From Sycon ciliatum (lineage: Eukaryota > Porifera > Calcarea > Leucosolenida > Sycettidae): a stretch of 64,000 nucleotides of DNA. The position numbers were made by a program, and so were the translations under genes. Below, piece after piece: positions 37,801-49,520 of the stretch. Each line of letters begins with the position of its first letter. The stretch's first letter is position 1. Under the pieces are notes generated by a model. It saw nothing but the letters and a program-made list of their open reading frames with translations, ran no database searches and was not told where the DNA came from. Location: positions 50,287,395 through 50,351,394 of the forward strand of contig NC_088643.1 in assembly GCF_964019385.1 (NCBI RefSeq), read 5' to 3'.

Positions 37801-40800
37801 AATCGTTGACGCAAAACGCGTCCCCGAAGTCGCAGAACACATTTCCTGCACGGCAGATAGTCAGCATGTGAGAAAAGAACATCTTTTTTAGAGCATAATT
37901 CAGATCATGATATGTTCTCAACAGGGCTGACCGAGAATGGGCTCCAAGACTACGCACATACAGTAAAACCTGTAACTAACGACCACCGTGACTAGCGACC
38001 GGCCTGGTACTACCGACCACTTTGTCAGGCACGGACGGTCTCACATTCAAAATGCACTGTGACTAGCGACTACCTGCTGAACGCGACCAGCGACCGCCTT
38101 TTCTTGTCCCAATGTCGAATTTTGACCCGTAACTAGCGACCGCGATGTAGCAAATCAAACATTGCTTGAAGCTCCTTCTCGAAATTTTGATGATTTTCCA
38201 TGGTCGTTTCGATACTACAGCTGGACAAATGAGCGCAGTCTCATTTTTACTGTGGAATCAGTGTGGATTGCACTACACCTGTCATAATTTCAAGTGCTGT
38301 CAAGAACAAACAAGATAGGAAACGTCTTGGAGAGCGCATCCAAAGCGCTCTTTGATCGATGTTACTACTCGAAAGAGAAACTAAGACTAAGCGGCTCTCT
38401 GTCGAAGTGCAATCACACAGCTCAGTCACCAGACTCACCACTACACCAGGTCACACTGACAGTCTGTGCTGGCTAGCTAGCATGCTACGGTATTATGTAC
38501 TCAGCTGTACGGAACACAGGCCAGGATACGATGGCGGATAATAGTCTACAGTGAAAGGTGCGAAAACTCGCAACATCGCCGCATCACGTACTGGTGCACA
38601 CTACTCACTAGTACAGTTTACGCTACACTACATCCAAGTCGGAGCGACTGAGTTTCCACTGCAGATCAACACACTGATACCAGTTGCCAGTGTAGTCGCA
38701 CACAGATGAGGATGGAGTCGATAGTGACTAGTGCACTGCCTGGCCAGGCTAGCGCTGCTCTGGAAACCCAGTCACCAGTGAGTCGAAGAAAGTGTCAAAA
38801 GGTCGTATCGCTTTCGGTGTATAAAAAACTTGATTTTGTCTCTCTCCAAGTGTTGTATGATCTGAAAGAAGAATGTCAGTGCGCAAGTGGTGGGGGATTG
38901 TATTATCTGCATTTTGACATACATATCATATAATGGGATCCATATATGGTCGCGCGGTGCAAACCTCTAACTAAAGACCACCTGCCACTAACGACCACTT
39001 TTCCGGGCACCAAGGGGTGGTCGTTAGTTACAGGTTTCACTGTACATGTATCTGATACCGACATGTACAGCACAGTGCATGATTCAGTCCCGTATATGCA
39101 TTCTCAATCCTGCATGCGCAGAACACGCATATCCACGTACTTCAGAAGTACATACACAGACCTCTGCAACCACTGGCAGTGTACGTGCATGCTGTTTGCC
39201 CAAGTCTTCTGCAGCCCCAAAACGGCAAAAGCAAACAAAATCCAGCCAGCGCATGATTGTGCTATCCGGCCGACTCTCACTCACTTCTAACAGGAGGTGA
39301 GTAGTGCATGTTTTCATTGCCAGTCACACTAAAGTTTCGGTTCAGAGTCAGACTGTACGAGACAGGGACTCCCTGTACATCGGGCAGTATATGTATGTAC
39401 TAGTATATGAGGCCATTTTTCAACATTTTCTTTCCTCGGTTCAATGTGCATGCCTGTTTCCAGCGATAAGTCCGATATTGCCAGTGCCAAAACGTCCACC
39501 CAACACCCGCAATGTACATGTACTTGTAGAATTTCATGATCAAATCATGCAGTGTGTGATCTCGCCAAGCCTTGCTGAGTCACCAGTGGCTTCTCAGGGC
39601 CAGCGTGATAATCTGCCGCCCCTTTCAGCACGTAAAGACATGCATGAGATTCCATATGCAGGCGTGCTAGCCGGAGGTGGACTGGCCCCTGTAATCTACT
39701 AACAGTATGGACTGCCCTTGCACATAATTACTGTCACGCCATATAAATAACGCGATAGAAGACAAGTATGCCGAAAAAGAGTACCGTTGGCGGAATTGCA
39801 AACAACATCGGCAAGAGATATGGACATTCTCGCAGGACGACTACCTGCTTATCAGGTCCCTCTATCGGGCGGTGATAACCGAGGAGCGCATAGTATGCAA
39901 CACGAGGCTGACGGCAAAGCTCAAGAGGCTTCGGCATTCAATTCGCTATGACAAGGAAGTCATTACGATTGGGAGCCGCCTTGCTGATGGACCACAGGAT
40001 GGTTTTGAGAGGTCCGAGGTTCATGTGGGCGGTGAGGAACCGGAGCCTGAGGGTACGCGCGCATTGGTGTTCATGTGGGCGGTGAGGAACCGGAGCCTGA
40101 GGGTACGCGTGCATTGGTGTTCATGTGGGCGATGAGGAACCGGAGCCTGAGGGTACGCGCGCATTGGTGTTCATGTGGGCGGTGAGGAACCGGAGCCCGA
40201 GGGTACGCGCGCATTGGTGTTCATGTGGGCGGTGAGGAACCGGAGCCTGAGGGTACGCGCGCATTGGTGTTCATGTGGGCGGTGAGGAACCGGAGCCTGA
40301 GGGTACGCGCGCATTGGTGTTCATGTGGGCGGTGAGGAACCGGAGCCTGAGGGTACGCGCGCATTGGTGTTCATGTGGGCGGTGAGGAACCGGAGCCTGA
40401 GGGTACGCACGCATTGGTGTTCAGGTGGGCGGTGAGGAACCGGAGCCTGAGGATACGCACGCATTGGTGTTCATGTGGGCGGTGAGGAACCGGAGCCTGA
40501 GGGTACGCACGCATTGGTGTTCATGTGGGCGGTGAGGAACCGGAGCCTGAGGGTACGCACGCATTGGTGATGGACGAATGTGCATCAGAACACTCCAGAC
40601 GTATTCTGGAGCTCGGTCCGGGGTTTGTTCCATCGACGGGAAAGGTCACTCCAAAGGAACGCACGAACGTAGAAACTGCAGTGGAGAGGACGGCCTTTAC
40701 CCTTAGGTGGCAGCAAGCCAGCCCTGCAGGTGTGGAACTATCACAGCGTCCACCGACACCCAATGTGAGGCAGGACAAGAAGATCTACAAGGTGACACGC

Positions 40801-43800
40801 CGCGGATTCACTCAGCCACCACGGATGAGTGACCGGGAGGAGCGAAACATCACCAACTTTCGCGTACTGGCCGCGTATGACAAGTACAGACCATCAAGGC
40901 CCAATATATCGAAAGAAGATCGACAGGAACTGACCCGTCTGAGGAAAGCACCAGACATCATCATTAAGCCATTTGATAAAAGAAAAAAAACTGGTAGCAA
41001 TGAAGCAGGAGCTCTACTTGCAAAAGGCGGAGACGCTACTATCAGACGCAGCGATGTGCGAGAAGGTGGACTTGACGATCGAGGCATTTGAAAAGAAAGT
41101 AAAAGACATACTTGCAACAGAGTGTAGCGGCATGGACAAGAAGCTATTGGATGACATCCAACCAAGATGTACAAGATTTCCGGAATGGTACGGCCTCCCG
41201 AAAGACCACAAACAGAATCTGCCAATGCGGCCTGTTGTGGCCACTTGTGATGGACCTACCACTGGAATCTCTGTTATACTAGAACGTATCTTACAACTCG
41301 TCGGATCTGTACCGGCACACCAGGCTAATACGACAGAGGCTAACGACTGCATCAAGGACCTATGTCCTGGTCTAAAAGCACCTGAAGGTACAATCGTCGT
41401 CACTATGGACGTATTCGGCTTATAACCCAGCATCCCAATCCATGAAGGGGTCGATGCTGTGATGGAGGAGTTAGAGAACCACTTAGAGCAGATCGACACG
41501 TTTGGCCTCAGCCTGAACGAGGTACAAAACCTGCTGCAATTTGTGCTGAGCCACAATTATTTCAAGTTTGGACATCAGATTTATCATCAGATCGACGGGG
41601 TTGCCATGGGCAACAACCTGCCCCCCCCCCCCCCCCTTCGCCATTATCTTTATGCATACAATCGAGACCAGACTTCTACAGACCGCAGAGATCAAGCCGC
41701 TAGTGTACAAGCGCTACATTGACGACATCCTAATCCTCAGGACCTATGGCAGAGAGCGGCTTCTACAGTTCGTATAGCTCTTCAACTCCTACCACCCAAG
41801 GATCAAGTTCACATACGAGTTGAGCGAGGTGAGTGGCTCAGTGAATTACATGGATTTAACCATTGCGATCAAAGAGTCGGGAGAGTTGGCATACAAGCTT
41901 TTCCAGAGACCATGCAGCAGTGGGCTACTGATGGATTATGCGTCGGCTACTCCCCAACATATGAAGTTGGCCGTTGCCTCCTCGCAATTTCTGAGGGCCC
42001 AGCGCCTATCATCAGGTCCCCAGATGCGCAGTGAAAGTGAATTGACGATAACCAAGCAACTGAATCACTATCCGGACATTGTCATCAACGAGGCGCGCAC
42101 ACGAGCTAGCAAGCCAAAGCGTCGGCGTTGGACAAACCCATCCAGTGCCTTCTTAAAATTACCATAAAAATCTGACCAAGTGGATTATGCTGTAAACAAA
42201 GCCATGCGAAAATATAAAATACCCGTCAGAGTCGTGTACGAGAATGCTGAAAGCCTGAAGGGTACATTGTGCCAGTCTGCCCTAGTACGTCCATTATGCC
42301 GTAAAGCCAAAAACCCAACACAGCGGAGAACGAGAGGTCGGCCCAAGGGACCGTGTCTGACATTCCAGACAGGGGCCCGGGATGCATGCATGCAGAAAAA
42401 TATGGTATACGAAACAAAATGCAAGAAATGTATACAGCAATATGTTGGCGAGACGGAGCGATTCCTTGAGACCCGGCTGGAGGAGCATACTGGAGACGCA
42501 CGAAGGAGGACAGTAGACAAGCCCTGGGGGGACCATTACAGAACCAAGCACCCGACTGCACTTTGGCTTGCGGAGGAAGTACATTCTCGGAAGTCTCCGT
42601 CATCGCCAGACAGCCTGACAGAGCTCGTCGCAACCTTCGTGAGGCCATTGAAATACGTGACACTAAGCCACCAGTTAACACAAGCACCGGCTGGGACCTT
42701 CTATTGATGCATATTGCATGATATTACACCATACTGCACATATACATGTACTAGTATATAGGGCTCAAACGGTCACGGTTTTACCCCTGACGGTTAACTG
42801 CTAAGCTAACGGTCGGTTAACCGGTTATAACCTATAAGCCACGGCAATCCTGCGGACTCTTTTTTAACCGTATATTTGACTATACTCATTCAAAAAATGT
42901 ACCCTATTCAGTACAACGCACACATGTACATTCTCTTGCATGCTCATTCATACATACTCTCACACCAAGAGACCACACATGACCGGCAACGTCTGTAGGG
43001 CCTTCCCTATCGAAATAATAAATTCTACTACTACTACTACTACTACTACCGAGTTGACAGCCCAGAAATTGCGTACGCGTGCGACAGCCCACGAAAGTGC
43101 ACACTTTGCAACGACCTGATACGAAAAATTGACTGAAAAGTTACTGCGTAACCGTTATCTTTATCGGTTAACCGTTAATTCTTCGTAACCGGTCTGCAAC
43201 CGGTTAATCGGACTAACCGTTTGAGCCCTACTAGTATACTACTTTCATTACCTGGGCTACCATCTGCACGCGCATTACCTAGCAACAAATGCCTACCTGC
43301 TGTGGTGTAATTTCACAACTTGCCCCTTGCTGACTTTTGACACACTGCTTCATCACACTTGACATACTTTGACTTTTCTGCAACTCGGTGCCCCGCCATC
43401 GGGGCCAGTCGTCACTCTACACCAGTTTCCTATATCACCCTGTCTCCCTGCTTCACACCTGTTTCCTATCACCCTGTCTCCCTGCTTCACCGTGACCTGA
43501 CTCATACTCACAGTCATAGCTTGCTACTGCCCAGCGCCCTGCCATCGGTGCAGGTGGCAAATTTACGCCTAGCGCCTGATCTGTATTATCCCGCTTCCCT
43601 GCCTTGCGCTTGACTCATACTGTGCTACTGTCCAACGCAACATCATCAATGCAGGCCAGCTTTACACCAGGCTTTTTTTTGGGGGGGGGGGGGGGCTTCC
43701 CGCCTCTCCGATAGCAGAATAGATCGCGCGCTTCGGGCGGAACAGGCACATATTTAAACCGCCCATTTGCAGCCTTAGGGACATCATTGACTACCTGAAG

Positions 43801-44904
43801 AAGGCCATTGGCCGAAACGTTGTATATAATGGAATGGTTCAGAAATTTGCAGAGTATTGTGGAATGGGTGAGTTCACCCAATTGTATCTGCCCTAATTAA
43901 AGCTCCCGATTATAGCTCTTGGCTCCAGTGGCTCGTTCACTTGGACCTTTGCGGAGGATGCAAGTAGCGTTAGCTGTATCACATACTGATACTTCAAGTA
44001 CGTGATACGTGCCCCCCCCCCCCCCCCCCCCCATCCGATCTCCATCAAAACAAAAGTGTCTCAAGGCCAGGAATGATGACAACGTTCCACGACATCGCTT
44101 TGTGGTGACTATTGGCAGCCAGGAATGTTATATAACAAGAAAGTAACGCAGAGCGCAACGGTGGTGGTGGTGAAGTGGACGGAGAGGAATGTTATAGTTC
44201 ATATTGCTATACAGCCGGCCAGGTTTTCTGCTTCGTGGTGTGGTGCGCTGGTACAGGTTGTAAAGTCCGACACGTCTAGCTGCTCTAGCTGCTTCCATTC
44301 ACCACAATTATAATCCATTTATTCCCTCTTCTTTTCTTTCCTCCCTCTTCATTGGTGTGCCCTCTCAAGTTTCAGTATTGCAATCATGTTATGTTGGGGC
44401 ATTTTAAACAGTGAAAACAAACAGTCATCACCCGCGATCATTCACATCCCACTCACCGTAGAGCCCATGCGCTCCGCATCGGATGAATGACAGCTGCTTG
44501 GTGCTTCCTCGGCACAGTTCGTTGATCCGACATGACTCCGCAAAGTCTACTCCGACGCACACCACCGTGGTGTAGCCATCCAACGACTCCGGCAGTTGCT
44601 GCACAGCGGACACTGTAACTGCATCATTCAGCTCCTGAAAACGAGGTAGAGATACGCCGGCCACCGACTGGCCAACATCGGCTTCAGCCACAAAGAAATG
44701 AGACGAAAGGTGAGAGGGTACCACTTTCCTGCCAAGGTCACAAATAGTCAGTGCTCCCACATTTGCCAAGATAACGTTTTTGCAGATTTCCGCTGCCAGG
44801 CCATCGCTACCGATGACCAAAACCTTCGCAGTGCGCAGCTGTCGCATAGACTCGCGTCCGTACACAGCCAATTGACGACTCTGAAGGCCTTCGTCGACCT
44901 CCAT
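23001..44904 (-). CDS. Ubiquitin-activating enzyme E1, UBA1-like, 25 exons
   Basis: Minus-strand exons: 44904-44457, 37845-37664, 37329-37204, 36154-36038, 35719-35552, 35240-35124, 34638-34562, 34263-34161, 33636-33488, 33358-33271, 33014-32969, 32582-32491, 32026-31892, 31030-30888, 30368-30249, 29797-29569, 29366-29301, 27561-27474, 27192-27089, 26855-26763, 26264-26178, 24980-24777, 24141-24035, 23606-23477, 23111-23001. These total 1109 codons (human UBA1 about 1058). The start has a CCACCATGG context. E1 charges ubiquitin by ATP-dependent adenylation and passes it to its own cysteine, then to E2s. Seen: inactive adenylation half ([13 protein letters not shown]), ATP loop [17 protein letters not shown] (about 451-467), Asp480, Arg491, Lys504, Asp554 in ALDNAKAR, catalytic Cys610 in [23 protein letters not shown] and a C-terminal ubiquitin-fold domain. 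Exon 14 acceptor and exon 22 limits are uncertain. UBA1 versus UBA6 is inferred from [13 protein letters not shown]. Confidence 0.9.
24190..24310. repeat. Degenerate ~51-bp tandem repeat, about 2.5 copies
   Basis: Units begin CTGAATTTAGAA and end CCAGGCCTACCAAA-like. In an E1 intron, between exons 22 and 23. Confidence 0.75.
25755..25900. repeat. (CAGA)n microsatellite
   Basis: Long CAGA/CAGG tetranucleotide tract in an E1 intron. It produces artefactual Cys/Leu/Ser/Val- or Asp/Arg/Gln/Thr-rich open frames. Confidence 0.97.
27713..28044. repeat. Compound minisatellite: 19-bp x ~13, then 31-bp x 3
   Basis: About 13 almost perfect copies of TTGGCAATTCACCACTGAC are followed by three 31-bp units. 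The larger unit keeps CACTGACTTGGC and adds AGTGGCCGATCAACAACAC, so it looks derived from the smaller one. E1 intron between exons 17 and 18. Confidence 0.95.
28595..28678. repeat. 29-bp tandem repeat, 3 copies
   Basis: Unit contains CACATTGCAAGATTGAACCA. E1 intron. Confidence 0.85.
28736..28914. mobile_element. 179-bp MITE with TA target duplication
   Basis: Imperfect inverted ends GAGAGGTTAAGATGCACGCT and its counterpart (GGGAGATTAAGGTGCACGTT reversed), flanked by TA at 28734-28735 and 28915-28916. Internally it repeats TGACGTGA-type words. E1 intron. Confidence 0.75.
29865..30054. mobile_element. 190-bp inverted-repeat element
   Basis: Arms of about 30 bp (AACACCTCGATCCCCGAACA and GGGGATGGAGGTGTT) enclose about 125 bp. 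The interior includes a minus-strand CTGATGA...GAAA motif at 29947-29924. In the E1 intron between exons 15 and 16, next to the exon 16 acceptor. Confidence 0.65.
31026..31478. mobile_element. 453-bp MITE abutting E1 exon 14
   Basis: Inverted ends CATACCTGCCAAGTA and TACTTGGCAGGTATG are flanked by the direct repeat GATACA (31020-31025 and 31479-31484). Sub-terminal TTCGGGATTGTCCCGC and ATCCCGGGATTTTGCC words also recur in inverse order. On the minus strand its left end supplies the AG that precedes the E1 exon 14 reading frame. Confidence 0.82.
36681..36845. repeat. C-homopolymer plus (CCACCACCT)n tract
   Basis: A run of about 17 C is followed by imperfect CCACCT/CCACCA repeats. E1 intron. 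The Gly/Val-rich frames here are artefacts. Confidence 0.95.
36887..37114. repeat. 11-bp minisatellite, about 21 copies
   Basis: Virtually perfect AATAACCTCAG units lie directly beside E1 exon 3. There are no unique spacers, so this is not a CRISPR array. Confidence 0.98.
37961..39042. mobile_element. Tigger/pogo-like DNA transposon remnant, 1082 bp
   Basis: Terminal inverted repeats CAGTAAAACCTGTAACTAAC and GTTAGTTACAGGTTTCACTG, with TA on both flanks (37959-37960, 39043-39044), fit the pogo/Tigger branch of Tc1/mariner. Sub-terminal repeats of CTAGCGACC type are present. A short plus-strand frame at about 38780-38880 ([14 protein letters not shown]) faintly recalls the pogo helix-turn-helix; weak. 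It lies in E1 intron 1. Confidence 0.8.
39766..42707 (+). pseudogene. Decayed Penelope-like retroelement (reverse transcriptase + GIY-YIG)
   Basis: Plus-strand, antisense in E1 intron 1. Fragments in order: an N-terminal part (39766-40017), a 50-bp VNTR, then DIIIKPFDK (about 40950), [24 protein letters not shown] then PSIPI, GVAMGNN, and RYIDDILIL (about 41712-41738, the reverse-transcriptase active site). At the 3' end is a GIY-YIG endonuclease-like segment ([20 protein letters not shown], about 42401-42460). This RT plus C-terminal GIY-YIG order is the Penelope-like signature. It is dead: a frameshift near the A-run at 40980-40990, an in-frame TAA at 41422 in the catalytic region, a C16 run at about 41621-41636 that breaks the frame, and a TAG near 41775. 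Confidence 0.87.
40018..40568. repeat. 50-bp tandem repeat, 11 copies, inside the Penelope-like element
   Basis: Units start TTCATGTGGGCGGTGAGGAA and continue CGGAGCCTGAGGGTACGC. The period of 50 is not a multiple of three, so each copy shifts the reading frame. Confidence 0.97.
42759..43230. mobile_element. hAT-type MITE with 8-bp target duplication
   Basis: Ends TAGGGCTCAAACGGT and ACCGTTTGAGCCCTA, flanked by perfect CTAGTATA (42751-42758 and 43231-43238). Both sub-terminal zones repeat CGGTTAACCG-like palindromes. The centre carries a LINE 3' tail (about 42978-43050). E1 intron 1, just past the Penelope-like element. Confidence 0.9.
42978..43050 (+). mobile_element. LINE 3'-end fragment nested in the hAT MITE
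   Basis: CGGCAACGTCTGTAGGGCCT...AATAATAAATTC followed by (TAC)n matches, in the opposite orientation, the 3' tail of the LINE at 9388-9669. Confidence 0.6.
43795..43818 (+). other. Hammerhead-ribozyme-like core motif
   Basis: CTGAAGA, then the short GGCC/GGCC stem, then GAAAC. C-U-G-A-N-G-A and GAAA are the two conserved core strands of the hammerhead, and such motifs are known in Penelope-like elements. One unpaired A lies between the core and the stem, and helix III and the cleavage site were not established. Confidence 0.3.
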
Positions 44905-46389
44905 GGTGGACGCGACGGCAAATATTTAAAATTATTCCCACATGTGAAGACCACGGCCGACACCGGTAACTCCAGACGGTAAACTTCAAGCGGGCACTGC
45001 CCTGGACCACCGACATAACTCCCATTGTGAAAGTTTCTTTCATTTGTGGATATTCACCAGGCTCACTGCAATCGTTGTTGTAGTTTCAGGAAACTGAGCT
45101 GAGGAAAGCTGAAACTAAACTGACCGTCACGTGCATGCGCCGCCGTGACCATGGTGACAGACTCACGCCACGGTTATGTCAAATATCGGAGTCATAATCA
45201 TGATAATGAGTCATGAATAGCATGCAGCCTTGCAGGTGATGCCCTGTTTACCATGGTTTACATGGTTTAGTTCTGCATGCTGTGGGCTGAACTATGTGAA
45301 CCGCTGCCCTAGAAATTAGTAGAATAGAGACCTTTTGCAGGCCGAATTTCGTTACTCGACGTTAGGCCGAGTTCCGAGTGCTAGCTACCTTTTGCAGATC
45401 CTGGTTTCGTGGCTTTTGCTCGCTAGCGCTGCCAGAAAGAAATTCAAAAAATATTTTATGCTAACGTAATACCAAGAGTCCATAACCCATGGGTTTTGGA
45501 CTCTTGGTAATACGTATCTATTTATCACGACAAACAGTCCGTATTTCAAATTCCAGAACGACAACCTCATGAATCCCGGTTTTATGATTGCACAACCGTT
45601 GCACCACCACCTACTCATGCAGTGACGCGCAGTGACAATGCTGCACTAGGCACCGTTCAACTGCGCAACCCCTAAGCAGTCAAATATAAGCAGTCAATAT
45701 AGCCCTAGGCTAAGGAGTGAAATATGCAGGAATATTTGACTGCTTAGGTATGGCAAAAATCTATGTGAGTCAATACTAAGGGAGTGATAATAAGTAATAA
45801 TGTTATTCTCATGGTGTTGACGGTGGAGCCAGAGGAAAGGACGCACTTCTTTCTCTTACCGCAGAACCCTCATAGCCAGGAGAACCACGTATAAAATGGG
45901 TTCTCCCGGGCCGCAGTCGGCGAAGAAGGATAAGGTCCATGGCCAAATCGATAATTTATCCTCGGCTTTACTTTGTTGGACCTGAGCTTGGCAAGTTGAA
46001 AGCAACCGCTGCCCCCGAGCGAAGATGCAGTGGGTGTCCAGTCGTGGTCGTCCCAGGGTTCGAGGATGACGAGCCATGCACAGGTACACTACATGTACTA
46101 CAGTACTTGATCGTGAAGCTGCACTGTTTGCCATTGCTGACACTACAACAAACAACAAGAAATACCACCCCCGGGACAAAGACTGAAAGAGACAGAAAAA
46201 GTACAACAGTTTACTATTGTCATGCCCTCAGGCCACAGTTGCTTGACACAATCTTTATTACTATTAGGAAACTTGAAATGGAGATGTGAAACACAAATAC
46301 ACCCATGTAGATGGAGCAGGAATGCTTTAATTATGAAGAGACAATAATGATGCACTATTCAGCAACTAGTCTCCGAAACCTCTGCTTGC
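44905..46389. other. Upstream region of the E1 gene
   Basis: The E1 promoter should lie here. A 42-bp palindrome (45470-45511, arms TACCAAGAGTCCATAACCC) belongs to the same family as the MITE at 52920-53282. Frames at 45856-46289 on both strands match no family I know. Confidence 0.4.
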
Positions 46390-47323
46390 GTGAAGCTGGG
46401 AAAGCAGCTCAGTCAGTCATTTCCAACTAATGTTGGAGTGGTGCAGGGGGACCCCCTGTCACCCCTTATGTATATTGTCTACGCAGAAGGTGCAATGCAG
46501 AGGATCAGAGAAGCCTGCCCAGAACAAGTCAATCTACCTACTAAGTTCACCCTGTATGCAGATGATACAACAGTGCATGACCACAGCCGGACAGCAGTTG
46601 AAGCAACCGTAGAGAAATGCGAACCCATCTTCGCAGAAGACAACTTAAAACTAAACATCAGCAAAACACAATTTGTAACAGCTACAAAGTCAGATGCCTC
46701 CTGGAGGTCGGTCAAACTGTTGGGTTCTCGTCTGGGGTCAGCGGAGGACATTGATGCACGTATCATAGCAGCGAACCGGGCATTTTCCAGTGTATCATGG
46801 AAACGCCATACCCAGCAGTCCCGCTTAAGCATGTTCAACTGTCTCATTTTGCCAGTTCTCCTATATAACTGCGCGCTATGGACTCTAACAAAAGCCTTAG
46901 AAAGCAAAATTGATGTATGGCACCGCCGTAAACTCAGATACATACTTGGAATCATCTTTCCCAATAAAATTTCGAATAATGCTCTTTATGCTAAAACTGC
47001 TCAATGCCCAATAAGTGCAGTCTGTAGACGCCGGCGCTTATTATGGTTTGGACATGTCATTCGTGAAGGGAAGGACGCTGTGTCCTACAAAGCCCTTCAC
47101 ATGGCAATGAATATAACAGATATAAAGAAGCCCAGAGGTCGCCCAGTGACCAGATGGGTAGACAACATTAGGAATGACCTTTTACTTCTCAATATGTCTC
47201 TTTTGGAAGCGGAGCAACTTGCCTCAGACAGAACGCACTGGCTCGACGTTGTCGACAGATGCATGACCCTCATTTGATTTTTCATATGAGCTATATGCGT
47301 GCTGTATTATTATTATTATTATT
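46390..47323 (+). mobile_element. 5'-truncated LINE with reverse-transcriptase C-terminal half
   Basis: An open 295-codon frame (46390-47277) encodes the middle and end of a non-LTR reverse transcriptase: GVVQGDPLSPLMYIVY, the active-site LYADDT, then WFGHVIREGKD and PRGRPVTRWVDNIRNDLLL, typical of LINE C-termini. A (TAT)n tail follows to about 47323. The N-terminal part and endonuclease are missing (5' truncation). The remaining frame is intact, suggesting a fairly young insertion. Confidence 0.88.
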
Positions 47324-48118
47324 AAAGGGAAACTGAACGCCAAAAATAAGTATGGCTTATCCGAAGGAGAATTGGGCACTGATTCCGATGAGCTATGTCT
47401 CGAGCCGATCAGAGAAGAGGAACCGTGTCAAATTTCATAAATAACACCTTCCATATTTGGAAAATGGGCTTGATGACGTGTGTACTGCTTAGCTGTCACC
47501 ATGCTGTGCATGCTCAGCAGTGTAATTGAATGGAAGAAAACAATTACTTTGGTGTTTTGCAGCTCTATTTCGTTCCCTGACGGTACCCAAATCTAGATGT
47601 AGGAATCTGTTGAGCAGGAGAGTGACACATGTCTTCCCGAAGGCTGTCCAGCCTGCAGTGGTGATGAAGAAGACACGAATAACACCCCAAGATCGATTGT
47701 AGCGAATTGAAAAACTCATGGTGAATTTGCTTCCACTCCAAGGCAATGTCGAGGTATGAAGGGTGCTTGTACTGCCTTCCAAAGTGAAGCGGAGATGAAC
47801 ATGGCTTGGCATAGCTGTTGTTCTACGCCAACTTACTTACCTACTCTTGCTGGTACCGTAGTGGTATATTGCAAATTTCGTGGACGAACAATTTGAGTCA
47901 CTAGTGGCTAGTGAGCAACACTAACAGGTGAGATTTTTGAATTTGACAAAAATTGTTCTTGTTTGAGAACAGACGGTGGCAGTCATTAGACTCAGTAGGT
48001 GTCTCTCTGCGGCTTCTTTCCCTTCATCGATAGGGTTGTGCTTGAAGTCGAAATAAATAGAACATGTGGAACAAAAATCTGATCATGTAATTCGAATTTC
48101 AATTTCAAAGTACAGTAG

Positions 48119-48628
48119 GTATCGGTTATAGCGTGGGTGTTTGAAAAACGACATTTGATTCTTATTACCGATATTTCTTACACACGATAAATCACGTGTG
48201 ACATATCATATGCGCGCACATTTGGCATGTGGACACGTTCACATGATACACACGGATCAATCAGACTCGCGGTCGTGCTAGGCGACTGCGGAGCAGCGGA
48301 TACGAGAGAAGTCGGAAGAAAGAGTCCGACTGGACAGAAAAAGTGATTCTCCAATGCTCCCTTGGACATAACTCTCTTTTTGTGTTGAATATTATTGTAT
48401 TGAGTATGCACAGAGCACAGATGTTATTACTACAGGCGATACGCTTTGCACTAATCTGGCATATTTTGCTACACAAAATCCATTCTTAGTGCCGATATAT
48501 TCTACTATGCGATAATACTGCTTGTAAGAATAAATATACACATAAAATATGTGTTATGATTATGAAAAAATGAGCGTTCATTCTTGTAAGCAGTATATTC
48601 TTGTATACGACCACACTATAACCGATAC
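48119..48628. mobile_element. MITE nested in the loop of the large inverted-repeat element
   Basis: Inverted ends GTATCGGTTATAGCGTGG and CCACACTATAACCGATAC (one mismatch) bound 510 bp without a convincing frame. Confidence 0.6.
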
Positions 48629-49368
48629 GCACTGTATGTGTACATCAAATCACAAAAATTTCAATATGGTGCTGTCCACTGAAAAAGACTGGGGGCTGGC
48701 AGCAATGGAAAGGGTAGAAACGAAACCAGTAAAGTAGAGTATTCATAAGGTAGAGGGAGTTGAAAACGGGAGACGAGTAGTAAGCATTTCAGTTCGAAGT
48801 AGTGTCAATAGACAGCATTGTGTTGCATATGTTGTGAATATTGTGCGAATCTAATAATTGGCAGAGGGTAGTGATTAAGCAGAGTATTGTTACAATACGA
48901 GGTACTTTGTGAGCAGATAGCAATCAATATCACGACATGGTTTAGACAGGAACTCATAAATGTCAAGAAATTGATAATCCAAAATTATAATTATTATCCC
49001 CTGAGTAGTATAATTATTATGGTGTTCTCCTGTGTTTACATGCAGAGCCTTGACGTTGCTGGACGAGCGACAATATAAATTACATAAACGTGCAGCAACG
49101 TACTCCCCGGACCAGATGCCGCTGCAGCTGAACACCATGCCGATGGAAAGCCAGGAGTTGATGGCGAAGCATTCTGGTCTGCACAGTACAAGGCAAAGAA
49201 CAATAATATTATGAATTATAACGCATTGTAATCCTTCCCACACATCTTTGTAAAAACAAACAAACAGTGCCATTATCACAACACTTGATCAAGCATCTTG
49301 ATGGAGGTATTTTCCATTGTGCTGGCCCAGCATCTGCACCAGGAAGACCATGTACACTTACAAGTAAC

Positions 49369-49369
<1 letters not shown>

Positions 49370-49407
<38 letters not shown>

Positions 49408-49520
49408 TGTATCCGTCTGTGCACACGTGTGTGTGTGTGGGGGGGGGGGAGCTGGGGGTAGACGCATATGTGTATGGGTAGGAGTGTGTGTGGGGGGGGG
49501 GGGGTTCACACACATGTGTA
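49370..49520. repeat. (GT)n microsatellite with G-homopolymers
   Basis: GT/TG dinucleotide runs interrupted by runs of 10 or more G near 49440 and 49491. Confidence 0.95.
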
